Positions 53,102 to 62,239 of a DNA stretch of 64,000 bases are shown here, in pieces (the first letter of the stretch is position 1; every line of letters begins with the position of its first letter). The stretch covers positions 155,767 through 219,766 of the forward strand of contig NTXX01000036.1 of assembly GCA_002559145.1 (NCBI GenBank), written 5' to 3'. The notes beneath the pieces were generated by a model. That model made no database searches, had not been told where the DNA came from, and saw only the letters and a program-made list of their open reading frames with translations. The stretch is from Bacillus sp. AFS006103. Its GTDB lineage: Bacteria > Bacillota > Bacilli > Bacillales > Cytobacillaceae. A program made the position numbers and the translations under genes.

Positions 53102-54804
53102 TGGCCAATCAGGACGTGATTGTCATTGGGGCAGGCGGCGGAGGAGCAGTTATCGCCAAAGAGTTGGGAGAAATGGGATTAAAGGTATTGGTATTAGAAG
53201 CAGGCCCCTGGTACGGCAACCAAAAGTGGCCCAATCCCAATCTGCAGCCCGGAGCCGAATCCAGTTCGACACCTGCTGATTTGGATGTCATGCTTTATAA
53301 ACAATTGTTGAACAAGCATGAAATGAATATGAATGATTTAGTTTCAGGGAGGTATCGGTGGGGTCCGGCGGATCGCAGTCGTCCCCAATGGTTTCGGAAT
53401 GCGAATCAAAAGGGGGTCATTTGGCAATGTGCGGGTGTTGGTGGAACCACCCAAACCTATACGGCTAATTGCCCCCGGGCATATCCAGCTGCAATAGATA
53501 ATGTCTGGCCTCTTTCTTATCGAGACCTTATTCCTTATTATGAAAAGGTTGAAGCGATATTACCGGTGAACTTTGCCGCAACTACGGCAAAGGAGGAATT
53601 ATTTTATTATGGTGCGAGGAAGTCTGGGTGGAATTTGATTCCTACACTGGATGTGACCGTTCCTGGATATAGGCCGCAGCCAAATGCCATTTTGCCCCCA
53701 AATGAGAACATCACAAATCCTAACCTCTCCTTAGAGCAACTATCCTGGATGGAAGGCTGCACTCTTTCGGGCCATTGTATCAACGGTTGTCCGCATGGAC
53801 CATCTGTAGATAAAATGGCAAAGCGTTCCACAAATGTCAGTTATATTCCGCTTGCTTTAAAAACAGGCAATGTCTGTATTAGACCTAATACCTTTGCGAT
53901 AAAAGTATTAACAGAAAATAATCCTGCCAAAGGGCTCCATGCCGTGGGAGTAAAAATAAGGGACACCTGGACAGGGGAGCAGGAAGAACTGAGAGCAGAA
54001 ATCGTGGTGATGGCGTCCGGGAGCATTGAAAGTCCACGCCTCTGGTTAAATTCGCAACTGCCTGACAATCCATGGGTAGGAAGAGGCTTGGTAAATCATT
54101 ATATGGACTGGTTATCCGGAATATTTGATGAGAAAGATTTGATTCCTATCTTGGGAACGTCAGAAATTAATCCCTTTGTAGGTAATACGTGCGGGGCAAG
54201 GATGGACTATCCTGGACTCGGGGCACTGCAGACGGTTGGGATGAGTCCGGGATTAACTGCTTCTTTTTATGGGGTGAGTGAGTCTGGGTACTCTTTCTTA
54301 AATAAGCCTAGTAAGGGTGATCCCTGGGATATCAAAGGGCGACTTTTCGGTTATGATTTAAAAGAAACAATGGACTCCTACCGTCGAACCTTAAATATTT
54401 TAGTTACTACTGATGATGAAGTTGATCAGCAAAACGGAATTACTCTCGACCCTGTCGTTAGTGATGAAAATGGACCTGTTCCTATTGTGACATATCAGCC
54501 GACCAAACTATCCAGGAGGAAGCGCAGTGAGCTGATGCAGATAGGAGCGGATTTGTTACGAAAAGCGGGGGCCAAAAAAATTATTTGGTCAAATTGGCCG
54601 GCTGGAATGATGATTCATCTGGAAAGTACGATGCGAATAGGCTTCGTCGTGGATGAGAATTGTGAAGCATTCCAAGTGAAGCGGTTATATATCGCAGACA
54701 ATAGTGTCCATTATAACAGTTTGGGAGGAGTGAATCCTACTCTTACAACGCAGGCTTTAGCTACCCGTACAGCAGAAAAACTATTCAATAAGTATTTTAA
54801 TTAG
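53101..54804 (+). CDS. GMC-family FAD oxidoreductase
   Basis: The 567-aa flavoprotein has the N-terminal dinucleotide fold VIVIGAGGGGAVIAKELGEMGLKVLVLEAG and the GMC signatures GVGGTTQTYTANCPRA and the C-terminal SLGGVNPTLTTQALATRTAE. Cysteines at about 220, 226 and 230 (GCTLSGHCINGCPHG) are a group that may bind a metal or iron-sulfur site. The likely role is oxidation of a sugar or alcohol. With the small upstream subunit it forms a dehydrogenase-like pair. Cytoplasmic by sequence, since no signal is seen. Confidence 0.88.
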   Translation: MANQDVIVIGAGGGGAVIAKELGEMGLKVLVLEAGPWYGNQKWPNPNLQPGAESSSTPADLDVMLYKQLLNKHEMNMNDLVSGRYRWGPADRSRPQWFRNANQKGVIWQCAGVGGTTQTYTANCPRAYPAAIDNVWPLSYRDLIPYYEKVEAILPVNFAATTAKEELFYYGARKSGWNLIPTLDVTVPGYRPQPNAILPPNENITNPNLSLEQLSWMEGCTLSGHCINGCPHGPSVDKMAKRSTNVSYIPLALKTGNVCIRPNTFAIKVLTENNPAKGLHAVGVKIRDTWTGEQEELRAEIVVMASGSIESPRLWLNSQLPDNPWVGRGLVNHYMDWLSGIFDEKDLIPILGTSEINPFVGNTCGARMDYPGLGALQTVGMSPGLTASFYGVSESGYSFLNKPSKGDPWDIKGRLFGYDLKETMDSYRRTLNILVTTDDEVDQQNGITLDPVVSDENGPVPIVTYQPTKLSRRKRSELMQIGADLLRKAGAKKIIWSNWPAGMMIHLESTMRIGFVVDENCEAFQVKRLYIADNSVHYNSLGGVNPTLTTQALATRTAEKLFNKYFN

Positions 54805-54854
54805 CATGCTTGGAAATCCTACCATCATACAAATTTTGGTGGGGGCATGAAAAC

Positions 54855-55382
54855 ATGAAAATATTTGACTTAGTTCAAGATGTATTTGAACCATTTATGG
54901 ACGGCGAGAAAAGACCATTAAATGTGATGGAGGTATCCAATCTTTGGTTTTTTCTTTTAGGAACGGAAACGACCATGCGTAATGAAGAAATCGGTTACAA
55001 TCTTGTCCAAGACCCGGAATTAAAACAAATTTTAAAGGATATAAGAGAAACCGTCCATATTCCGATCAGAGATGATTTAAAAGAATTTCTTATGAAAGAG
55101 GGTGTCCCCTTTCCTCAATCGACACCGGAAAAACCAGTGGGAGATTTTAAAAATATCCCCGAAGGTGCTAAATTAGATGATGAAGAAATGGCTAATTTAA
55201 TGTCTTATAACCTAGCTATGGGGGTTAATTATGCTGCCAAAGGCCTTACAGAATCCATCCGGGCAGACGTTGGTTTAATTTTTTCAAAAATCATCTTGAA
55301 GAAGACCAGTGCTGGCTTAATCGTTAAGCAATATTTAGATCATCATGAGTGGCTGCGTATTCCGCCTTATTATAAACCGTAA
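54855..55382 (+). CDS. DUF3231-type ferritin-like protein
   Basis: A 175-aa helical protein. PLNVMEVSNLWFFLLGTETTMRNEEIGYNLV and the later MSYNLAMGVNYAAKGLTESIRADV fit the DUF3231 family common in Bacillaceae, whose members have a ferritin-like four-helix bundle. ATG 54855 follows gtggggg. It is 51 bp after the GMC gene and is probably the third gene of that operon. A terminator follows at 55407. Function unknown. Confidence 0.75.
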   Translation: MKIFDLVQDVFEPFMDGEKRPLNVMEVSNLWFFLLGTETTMRNEEIGYNLVQDPELKQILKDIRETVHIPIRDDLKEFLMKEGVPFPQSTPEKPVGDFKNIPEGAKLDDEEMANLMSYNLAMGVNYAAKGLTESIRADVGLIFSKIILKKTSAGLIVKQYLDHHEWLRIPPYYKP

Positions 55383-55406
55383 TTTTTATGGGTAATAGCA
55401 ATAAAA

Positions 55407-55451
55407 GGAGTGCACCTTTTTCTTAAAGAGGTGCACTCCTAGTTAGTTTTT
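55407..55451 (+). terminator. intrinsic terminator of the GMC operon
   Basis: AGGAGTGCACCT pairs with AGGTGCACTCCT and AGTTAGTTTTT follows. Confidence 0.85.
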
Positions 55452-55466
55452 CCTATGTATAAATTA

Positions 55467-55638
55467 GTAAGTAATAGATCTATATATTTAAGGAAGCATC
55501 TATTTAACGGGTGCTCTTCCTAAGGTATCGGCTCCGCCTACGCCTAATACCATGATAGCCACGCGTGCTATCCCCACTAATATGTACTATAACAGTCAAA
55601 TATTAATAAACTATGAACTGGATATTAATATTAGTTAA
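55467..55638. repeat. 172-bp dispersed structured repeat, copy 2
   Basis: Direct-orientation partner of 44035-44206; equal length, with almost all differences in the two ends. It ends 29 bp before the GyrI-like gene stop. Internal hairpins are conserved, including GATAGC...GCTATC. Confidence 0.9.
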
Positions 55639-55666
55639 TTTTTGATTTGATTAAGTAAACATCCTC

Positions 55667-56146
55667 TTATGTTATAGGTATCCAAATTTCTGAGTAGTAA
55701 TCAGGACCCCAAGGCTCTCCAGCAAAATAGACTTCTAAATCAGGTGTGCCTGCATGCTTGTAATCGTTCGATGGAAACCATTCAGAGTAGATTTGTTTCC
55801 ATACATTCTGGATAGAATCGGGCATGGGGCCGTGAACCTCAAATACGCCCCACTTGGAAGCTGGTATCTCGAGATTCAACAAACCTTCCGGAGTATCACC
55901 GTTATATTCCGTTGCAATCCAGTAATCCATTAATTCCGACTGTGAGTCTTGTTTAACGACACATACCCCAAGGACGCCATTAATTCTTCCGTTATTCAAC
56001 TTAAATAACATGTCGTTGGTTCCGTCTGCGTGAACATCCGCCCACATTTTTGGAATCTCAATTAAGTTTGCCCCATTAACACATGATATCTCACGCTTGA
56101 TTCCAACCACTTGAAAACTTTCTCTTTCGGTAATTTTGTATTTCAT
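55667..56146 (-). CDS. GyrI-like / AraC effector-binding domain protein
   Basis: The 159-aa protein is a stand-alone small-molecule binding domain of the SOUL/GyrI fold: KYKITERESFQVVGIKREI at the start, WKQIYSEWFPSNDYKHAGTPDLEVYFAG and YSEIWIPI at the end. Such proteins bind hydrophobic ligands or hydrolyse epoxides. ATG 56146 follows gagaggag. A single gene facing the phosphatase-like gene next door. Confidence 0.85.
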   Translation of the reverse strand: MKYKITERESFQVVGIKREISCVNGANLIEIPKMWADVHADGTNDMLFKLNNGRINGVLGVCVVKQDSQSELMDYWIATEYNGDTPEGLLNLEIPASKWGVFEVHGPMPDSIQNVWKQIYSEWFPSNDYKHAGTPDLEVYFAGEPWGPDYYSEIWIPIT

Positions 56147-56191
56147 CGGTACTGCTCCTCTCCATGCCATTTATCAGACCAACACAAATAT

Positions 56192-56662
56192 TTAAAATGG
56201 GTAGACCTGATAAGTTAGAATCCCAACAATGATTCCTGTGATCAACCCAAAAAATACTTCTGCAGGTTGATGCCCTAACAGTTCTTTCAGCTTTTCTCTG
56301 GACTCCGTTTTTTTTAACTTCGGGTTTTTTAAAGTATCAATTAAAAGATTGAAATCAGCTAATAATGTATTTAAAACCTCTGCATGATACCCTGCGTGTC
56401 TTCGAACTCCAGTCGCATCATGCATGACAATTAGTGAAACAATCACAGAAATCGCAAATTCATTTGAATGGAGTCCTGAAGTTAATCCAATCGCCGTAGT
56501 TAATGAAATAATTGTAGCGGTATGAGAACTAGGCATGCCACCAGTGCTAAACATCAAGTTCCATCTTAATTCCCCTGAAGCAATAAAGTGTATCGGGATT
56601 TTTACGAATTGGGCAATAAACATTCCTAATAGGGCTGCTAAAATGGGATACGATAAAAACAT
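56192..56662 (-). CDS. divergent PAP2 family membrane protein (YuiD-like)
   Basis: A 156-aa membrane protein of the DUF212 group: AQFVKIPIHF, STGGMPSSHTATIISLTTAIGL and MHDATGVRRHAGYHAEVLN are the hallmarks, with the catalytic H and R residues of the PAP2 phosphatase superfamily. It may act on lipid phosphates. It starts at 56662 after aggaggatt and is likely read with the upstream region only. Confidence 0.93.
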   Translation of the reverse strand: MFLSYPILAALLGMFIAQFVKIPIHFIASGELRWNLMFSTGGMPSSHTATIISLTTAIGLTSGLHSNEFAISVIVSLIVMHDATGVRRHAGYHAEVLNTLLADFNLLIDTLKNPKLKKTESREKLKELLGHQPAEVFFGLITGIIVGILTYQVYPF

Positions 56663-56794
56663 GTAATCCTCCTAATTTGAGTTTGTCCTTAGAACTTAAC
56701 TCCTTTTACACAATTTTACCAAATTGAACGGGAGCTCGCTATAATTTCCACATTAGGCTTCAAAAAGGGAAGGAGCCTTTATTTAAAAATAAGA

Positions 56795-56880
56795 TTCACC
56801 TTTTTGTCAAATATGAGTGGACATTTCTATAATGAAACCGCTATAATTAAATTATGAAACACCGTACCACGATGTGGAAC
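56795..56880 (+). promoter_or_regulatory. kdu promoter and possible KdgR site
   Basis: TTGTCA, 18 bp, TATAAT lies at about 56795-56824, with a second TATAAT at 56842. The stretch 56856-56880 contains the palindrome CCAC-GAT-GTGG and aligns with the kdgR/kdgA intergenic region at 62127-62150 (14 of 21 bases with one gap). Confidence 0.45.
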
Positions 56881-56926
56881 AAAATTAGAAAAACGGATAG
56901 CAGTTAAATATAAGGAGATGTATATT

Positions 56927-57757
56927 GTGGAAACTAGGTATTCAACACACCCAGATCATGCAAAAACATTTACAACAGAAGAACTTCGTAAGCACTATCT
57001 AATCGAAGAGTTATTCGTACCGGGTGAAATTAAGCTCGTTTATACAATGGAAGACCGCGCTATCGTTGGCGGCATCACTCCAATGGGAGAGGTTATTTCA
57101 TTAAAAGGCTATGACGAGATTAAAGCCGATTACTTTTTAGAGCGAAGAGAAGTGGGGATTTTCAATGTAGGTGGAACCGGGAAAATCACTGTCGATGGTG
57201 AGACTTATGATATGGAAAATAAAGATTGCTTGTATGTTGGATTAGGGAGAAGAGAATTGCTTTTCACTAGTGAATCAACCGTAAGTCCAGCAAAGTTCTA
57301 TCTATTCTCCGCACCGGCACATAAAGAGTATCCGGTCCAACACGTTGCGTTTAAGGATATTGAGGGTGACCGATTAGGTTCTCTTGAAAATGCAAATGAT
57401 CGAGTGATTCGCCGCATGATTCATAATGAAGGTATCCAAAGCTGTCAAGTGGTCATGGGTCTGACTCAATTAAATACGGGAAGCGTTTGGAACTCAATGC
57501 CAACACATACGCACAACCGTCGAATGGAAGTTTACCTCTACATTGATTTAGATGAAAATGCAAGAATGTTCCATATGATGGGGGAACCAACGGAGACTCG
57601 TCATCTTGTAATGAAGAATGAACAAGCAGTTATTTCACCGCCATGGTCGATTCACTGCGGAGGTGCAACCAGCAATTACACCTTTATCTGGGCGATGGCC
57701 GGGGAAAACAAAACCTATAATGACATGGATCAAGTCACCATGGATCAATTGCGATAA
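56927..57757 (+). CDS. kduI: 5-keto-4-deoxyuronate isomerase
   Basis: The 276-aa cupin isomerase turns 5-keto-4-deoxyuronate from pectin or glycosaminoglycan breakdown into 2,5-diketo-3-deoxygluconate. ERREVGIFNVGGTGKITVDGE and TRHLVMKNEQAVISPPWSIHCGGATSNYTFIWAMAGEN closely match E. coli KduI. The metal-binding HTHNRRMEVY is intact. GTG 56927 is used, since aaggag lies 9 nt before it. First gene of the operon. Confidence 0.95.
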   Translation: METRYSTHPDHAKTFTTEELRKHYLIEELFVPGEIKLVYTMEDRAIVGGITPMGEVISLKGYDEIKADYFLERREVGIFNVGGTGKITVDGETYDMENKDCLYVGLGRRELLFTSESTVSPAKFYLFSAPAHKEYPVQHVAFKDIEGDRLGSLENANDRVIRRMIHNEGIQSCQVVMGLTQLNTGSVWNSMPTHTHNRRMEVYLYIDLDENARMFHMMGEPTETRHLVMKNEQAVISPPWSIHCGGATSNYTFIWAMAGENKTYNDMDQVTMDQLR

Positions 57758-57809
57758 ATTTCCTAAATGCATGTTTAGGATAAAAATAAAAGAAGAGGTG
57801 CTATTAAAA

Positions 57810-58586
57810 ATGAGTTTAAGAGATTTTTCATTAGATTTTTTCAAGTTAACAGATAAGGTTGCAATCGTGACAGGAGGAAATACGGGTCTTGGCCAAGGAT
57901 ATGCAGTTGCGTTAGCGAAAGCAGGAGCCGATCTATTTATTGTTTCTTATGATAGCAATTGGGATGAAACAAAAGAGTTAATCGAAGAAACAGGAAGAAA
58001 AGTATATTTCCACCAAGCAGACTTAACAAATAGAGAAAGCCTGCAAACGATTGTTGATACTTGTCTAAGTGTTTATGGGAAAATTGATATTCTAGTGAAT
58101 AATGCAGGAACGATCCGCCGCAGCCCGTTACTCGAATATAAAGAGGAAGATTGGAATGCGGTTATGGAAATTAACTTAAACGCTGTTTATCTTCTGAGCC
58201 AAGCCGTTGCAAGAGTAATGGTTGAGCAAGAAAGCGGAAAAATCATCAATATCTGTTCGATGCTATCTTTCCAAGGTGGTAAATTTGTTCCTCCGTACAC
58301 AGCAAGTAAGAGTGCAGTAGCAGGCCTTACTAAAGCCTTTGCTAATGAATTAGGTCAATATAATGTTCAAATCAATGCGATTGCACCGGGCTATGTTGCA
58401 ACAGCAAATACAGCTCCAATTCGTGCCGATGAAGGACGGAGTGAAGAAATTCTTTCCCGAATCCCTGCCGGACGATGGGCGAATCCTGCTGACCTAATGG
58501 GAGTAGTTGTCTTCTTATCTAGTCAAGCTTCCGACTATATGAATGGACATATTCTTGCAGTTGATGGCGGTTGGTTAGCACGCTAA
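57810..58586 (+). CDS. kduD: 2-deoxy-D-gluconate 3-dehydrogenase (KduD)
   Basis: The 258-aa short-chain dehydrogenase reduces 2,5-diketo-3-deoxygluconate to 2-keto-3-deoxygluconate. VAIVTGGNTGLGQGYAVAL is the NAD(H) fold, NNAG follows, and the catalytic S-x-Y-x-x-x-K is in CSMLSFQGGKFVPPYTASKSAV. ATG 57810 follows gaggtg; a longer frame from 57618 lies within kduI. Confidence 0.94.
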   Translation: MSLRDFSLDFFKLTDKVAIVTGGNTGLGQGYAVALAKAGADLFIVSYDSNWDETKELIEETGRKVYFHQADLTNRESLQTIVDTCLSVYGKIDILVNNAGTIRRSPLLEYKEEDWNAVMEINLNAVYLLSQAVARVMVEQESGKIINICSMLSFQGGKFVPPYTASKSAVAGLTKAFANELGQYNVQINAIAPGYVATANTAPIRADEGRSEEILSRIPAGRWANPADLMGVVVFLSSQASDYMNGHILAVDGGWLAR

Positions 58587-58614
58587 TTCCTTTTCACCGG
58601 AAGGATTGATCTCG

Positions 58615-59064
58615 TTGATATTTGGCAGAATAAATGACTTAATTGAAAGCAATACCCTATCTGAAAAATTGCAATCCAAATTACTTTTCTTAAAAGAAGC
58701 TGATTTTTCTCTAGCTACTGCAGGACGTCATGAGATTAATGAAGATTTGTTCTTTTTCTTGAACGAATATGAAACAAAAGAAGCTGAAGAATGCTTTTGG
58801 GAAGCTCACCAAAAATTTCTAGACTTTCACTTTATTATAGAAGGTAGAGAAAATATTGCAGTTGACCATTTTGAGAATCAGAGAATCATAGAGGCATACA
58901 ACGCAGAGAAAGATGCCATCTTTTTTGAAGGCGATGTACATTCTATCATTACCATGAACCCAGGTGACGTCATGATCTGTTTTCCTGAAGATTCACATAT
59001 GGCTGGTATTATAGCCAAGAATAAACAAAAGGTTAGAAAGGTTGTCCTCAAAGTAAAAATATAA
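58615..59064 (+). CDS. YhcH/YjgK/YiaL family cupin
   Basis: A 149-aa protein of the family whose members accompany sialic acid or uronate catabolism and may act as sugar anomerases or isomerases. IFGRINDLIE at the N-terminus, WEAHQKFLDFHFIIEGRE, and MICFPEDSHMAGI (metal-binding E and H) are typical. TTG 58615 follows ggaagga by 9 nt. Its exact step in this pathway is not known. Confidence 0.88.
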   Translation: MIFGRINDLIESNTLSEKLQSKLLFLKEADFSLATAGRHEINEDLFFFLNEYETKEAEECFWEAHQKFLDFHFIIEGRENIAVDHFENQRIIEAYNAEKDAIFFEGDVHSIITMNPGDVMICFPEDSHMAGIIAKNKQKVRKVVLKVKI

Positions 59065-59092
59065 ATGTAGAAGTTGTAAAAAGTTGAGGTCA

Positions 59093-59146
59093 AAAGTCAA
59101 AGGCGGTTTAAGTAGGATTAACTTAAATGAAAGCCGCCTTTGACTT
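59093..59146 (+). terminator. hairpin between the YhcH-type gene and kdgT
   Basis: AAGTCAAAGGCGG pairs with CCGCCTTTGACTT. The U-run is poor, so it might reduce rather than stop readthrough. Confidence 0.6.
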
Positions 59147-59252
59147 CCATATTGATTCAGGAACTCTAACGCAGCATGAACTAACTAAATCAACCATCTC
59201 AATTTTTTGCGAAAATTACCCATTATAAACCGAAAGGTAAGGTATGCAAATT

Positions 59253-60245
59253 ATGAAAATTATGAAGACGATTGAAAAGATCCCTGGGGGTCTGATGCTG
59301 GTTCCATTATTTTTAGGTGCAATTATTCATACACTAGCTCCAAAATCTGGTGAGTATTTCGGTTCATTTACAAATGGTTTAATGACTGGTACAGTTCCGA
59401 TTCTAGCGGTATGGTTCTTCTGTATGGGTGCAGGTATCAATATTAAAGCGACAGGTACGGTATTAAGGAAGTCAGGGACACTTGTGATAACAAAGATAGC
59501 GGTTGCATGGGTTGTTGCGATCGTTGCCTCTATGTTTATCCCAGATGGTGGAATTCAAACAGGATTTTTCGCTGGATTCTCCGTTCTTGCAATAATCGCG
59601 TGTATGGATATGACAAACGGCGGTCTTTATGCTTCGATAATGCAGCAATATGGTTCAAAAGAAGAAGCGGGTGCATTCGTCTTAATGTCACTTGAATCTG
59701 GTCCACTAGTAACGATGTTAATTCTTGGTTCAACAGGCATTGCAGCTTTCCAACCACATGCATTTGTAGGCGCTGTCTTACCTTTCTTAGTAGGTTTTCT
59801 ACTTGGTAACTTAGATAAAGATTTCCGTGAATTTTTCAGCAAAGCAACTCACACAATGATTCCATTCTTTGGTTTTGCTTTAGGTAACTCGATTGACCTG
59901 ACAGTGATTGCGAAAACAGGTCTTGCTGGAATAGTATTAGGTCTTCTTGTAATCGTTATCACAGGTGTTCCGTTAATGCTTGCTGATAAATTTATCGGCG
60001 GAGGAAACGGTACAGCAGGACTTGCTGCTTCAAGTACAGCTGGAGCTGCGGTTGCTAATCCAATGATTATTGCGACGATGAAACCTGAGTTCCTTTCAAT
60101 CGCACAGTCAGCTACTGCTTTGTGTGCAGCATCCGTAATTGTTACTTCCATATTAGTACCAATCTTAACAGCCTATTGGTCCAAACATATGCAAAAGAAA
60201 AACAATAGACCAGGTGTAAATGAAGGAAATAAAGCAACTGCTTGA
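59253..60245 (+). CDS. kdgT: 2-keto-3-deoxygluconate permease
   Basis: The 330-aa transporter has about ten helices: [21 protein letters not shown] at the start and [22 protein letters not shown] in the second half, both hallmarks of KdgT. It imports 2-keto-3-deoxygluconate with protons. Start between ATG 59253 and ATG 59244; the first fits the family. Confidence 0.95.
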   Translation: MKIMKTIEKIPGGLMLVPLFLGAIIHTLAPKSGEYFGSFTNGLMTGTVPILAVWFFCMGAGINIKATGTVLRKSGTLVITKIAVAWVVAIVASMFIPDGGIQTGFFAGFSVLAIIACMDMTNGGLYASIMQQYGSKEEAGAFVLMSLESGPLVTMLILGSTGIAAFQPHAFVGAVLPFLVGFLLGNLDKDFREFFSKATHTMIPFFGFALGNSIDLTVIAKTGLAGIVLGLLVIVITGVPLMLADKFIGGGNGTAGLAASSTAGAAVANPMIIATMKPEFLSIAQSATALCAASVIVTSILVPILTAYWSKHMQKKNNRPGVNEGNKATA

Positions 60246-60305
60246 TAATTAAATCAAGGGAGACATATTCATGTATGTCTCTCTTTCAATTATAGGAGGA
60301 TCCGT

Positions 60306-61256
60306 ATGAGTAGAATAATTACTGTAGGAGAACCTATGGCGCTGTTTGTAGCGGAGCAAGAAGGTTCCTTAGAAAATGTTGATCGTTTTGACCGTTTTGT
60401 GGCAGGTGCCGAGGTCAACTTCTCCATCGGTATGTCCCGTTTAGGACATCAAGTTACGTATATAACCAAATTGGGATTGGATCCATTTGGAAAAAATATT
60501 GAAAAATTTCTTCAGCAAAATGCAATCGATACCTCGTATGTGACCTATGATGCCAACAATTTAACCGGCATGCAGTGGAAGGAAAAGGTTTTAAGTGGTG
60601 ATCCGGAAGTATTTTCGGCAAGAAAAAATTCCGCTGCTTCCCATATGGATTCGGAAACTATAGCGAACTTTAATTGGGAAGGCTTTGACCATATTCATTT
60701 AACAGGAATTCCACCTGCCTTATCTGCTGGATGCCGAGAAATGGTCTATGAACTGTTGAAAGAGGCACGTGTGAGAGGTGTACAAATCTCTTATGATCCT
60801 AACTTGCGTCCGGGTCTTTGGACTGACAAGCAAGAGATGGCTCAAGTCATTAACGACCTGGCTTGTCGTGCGGATATCGTTCTTCCGGGTATTGAAGAAG
60901 GAAAGTTGTTAACGGGTAAACAGGACGTTCAAGAAATCGCTGCTTACTATCACGCGGCTGGAGTTAAAACGGTCGTAATCAAGCTCGGGGCAAAGGGTGC
61001 GTTCACAAGCTCTGAAGGCGAGCAATTCTACACAGAGGGTTTTCATGTAGATAAAGTGGTTGACACAGTCGGTGCGGGTGATGGGTTTGCTGTTGGAGTG
61101 GTTAGCGGAATATTGGAAGGTCTAGCGATCAAAGAGGCAGTCAAACGAGGAGCAGCCATTGGTGCACTTGCCGTTATGTCGCCAGGGGATAATGACGGAT
61201 TACCAGATAGTGATCGTTTGAATGCTTTTATAGTAGACTCTTTGGTCAAGCTTTAA
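60306..61256 (+). CDS. kdgK: 2-keto-3-deoxygluconate kinase
   Basis: The 316-aa PfkB-type kinase makes KDPG. GEPMALFVAEQEG, FVAGAEVNFSIGMSRLG and the catalytic DTVGAGDGFAVGVV (Asp base) are all present. ATG 60306 follows aggaggatcc. The gene is adjacent to kdgT and ends at a terminator shared with the convergent kdgR. Confidence 0.95.
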   Translation: MSRIITVGEPMALFVAEQEGSLENVDRFDRFVAGAEVNFSIGMSRLGHQVTYITKLGLDPFGKNIEKFLQQNAIDTSYVTYDANNLTGMQWKEKVLSGDPEVFSARKNSAASHMDSETIANFNWEGFDHIHLTGIPPALSAGCREMVYELLKEARVRGVQISYDPNLRPGLWTDKQEMAQVINDLACRADIVLPGIEEGKLLTGKQDVQEIAAYYHAAGVKTVVIKLGAKGAFTSSEGEQFYTEGFHVDKVVDTVGAGDGFAVGVVSGILEGLAIKEAVKRGAAIGALAVMSPGDNDGLPDSDRLNAFIVDSLVKL

Positions 61257-61276
61257 CATAAGGTGAAATAAAAAAA

Positions 61277-61308
61277 GTAAAGAGAAACCGTTTAATGGTT
61301 TTCTTTAC
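61277..61308. terminator. bidirectional terminator between kdgK and kdgR
   Basis: GTAAAGAGAAACC pairs with GGTTTTCTTTAC. It overlaps the kdgR stop codon. Confidence 0.8.
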
Positions 61309-62084
61309 ATTTGTATTTCAAGGGAACCAGTGTAACCAAGATTTCTTGAGATGACCAAACTATACTGTTTCATTTTTTCAATTAATGTATCGTTGATTAC
61401 TTCCATCGTTATTCGATTTCTTGGACCGGAAATACTAAAACTAGCAATAATCTTTCCTTTGTGATCAAAAATTGGAGCGGCAATACATCTTAAGATTTCT
61501 TCATTCTCGGCGTCATCTAATGCATAGCCTTGGCTCTTAACTCGTTCAATTTCTTCTAATAATTCTTCTTTAGAAGTGATCGTGGATGGTGTCTTCGGAA
61601 TGAAGGTCATATTTGAAATGATTGTATCTCTTGCTTCTGGGGTCATACCAGAAAGTAATATTTTCCCTACTCCGGTACAATACATGGGAGCACGGCTGCC
61701 AATCCGGGAATACATGCGAATGGTTTGCGAACTTTCAATTTTATCGATATAGACCACTTCGCCACGGTCCTCGGTGCATAAATGAATGGTTTCGTTGACT
61801 TCTCGTGATAATTTTTCTAAAAAAGGTTTTGAAACGGTTACAACATCCGTGTTATTTAAAAGATTTCTAGAAAGAAAGAGGACCTGTAATCCAAGTTTAT
61901 ATTTGTCGGTTTCTTCATCTTTCGTGACATAATTCATATTCGATAACGTAGCTAACAGTCTATGAAGGGTACCTTTTGTTAGTCCAATCTGCTCTGATAG
62001 CCGTGTTATTTGGATGCCATCTGGATATTCAGATAGCTTGTTTAATATTGTTAAAGCTCTTTCCAGTGATTGAACATTAGACAT
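61305..62084 (-). CDS. kdgR: IclR-family regulator of uronate catabolism
   Basis: A 259-aa protein with an N-terminal winged helix (GIQITRLSEQIGLTKGTLHRLLATLSN) and the IclR effector domain (GSRAPMYCTGVGKILLSGM and DDAENEEILRCIAAPIFD). It lies between the kdu/kdg operon and kdgA and probably represses both when KDG is absent. The name is by position and family, since the B. subtilis KdgR is a LacI-type protein. Confidence 0.85.
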   Translation of the reverse strand: MSNVQSLERALTILNKLSEYPDGIQITRLSEQIGLTKGTLHRLLATLSNMNYVTKDEETDKYKLGLQVLFLSRNLLNNTDVVTVSKPFLEKLSREVNETIHLCTEDRGEVVYIDKIESSQTIRMYSRIGSRAPMYCTGVGKILLSGMTPEARDTIISNMTFIPKTPSTITSKEELLEEIERVKSQGYALDDAENEEILRCIAAPIFDHKGKIIASFSISGPRNRITMEVINDTLIEKMKQYSLVISRNLGYTGSLEIQM

Positions 62085-62125
62085 CGTTTTTCTACCTCTT
62101 TTTAGTGGTTTTCATTTCAAATTTT

Positions 62126-62150
62126 AGAACACTGTTCTACTATATGATAC
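62126..62150. promoter_or_regulatory. operator candidate between kdgR and kdgA
   Basis: AGAACA-C-TGTTCT is a perfect 13-bp palindrome at 62126-62138. The neighbouring bases to 62150 align with the kduI upstream region. A likely site for the divergent IclR regulator. Confidence 0.6.
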
Positions 62151-62239
62151 GGTATGAGAAATCTTTTGTAAATTTAAATAATACAAAACAAAACTATTTA
62201 AAAATAATTTTTCAAAATTAAAAGAAAGAAGTGACCAAC

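Noticed and set aside
57618..57809. 64-codon upstream extension of kduD
   Set aside because: It lies inside kduI out of frame; ATG 57810 with gaggtg begins the normal KduD sequence.
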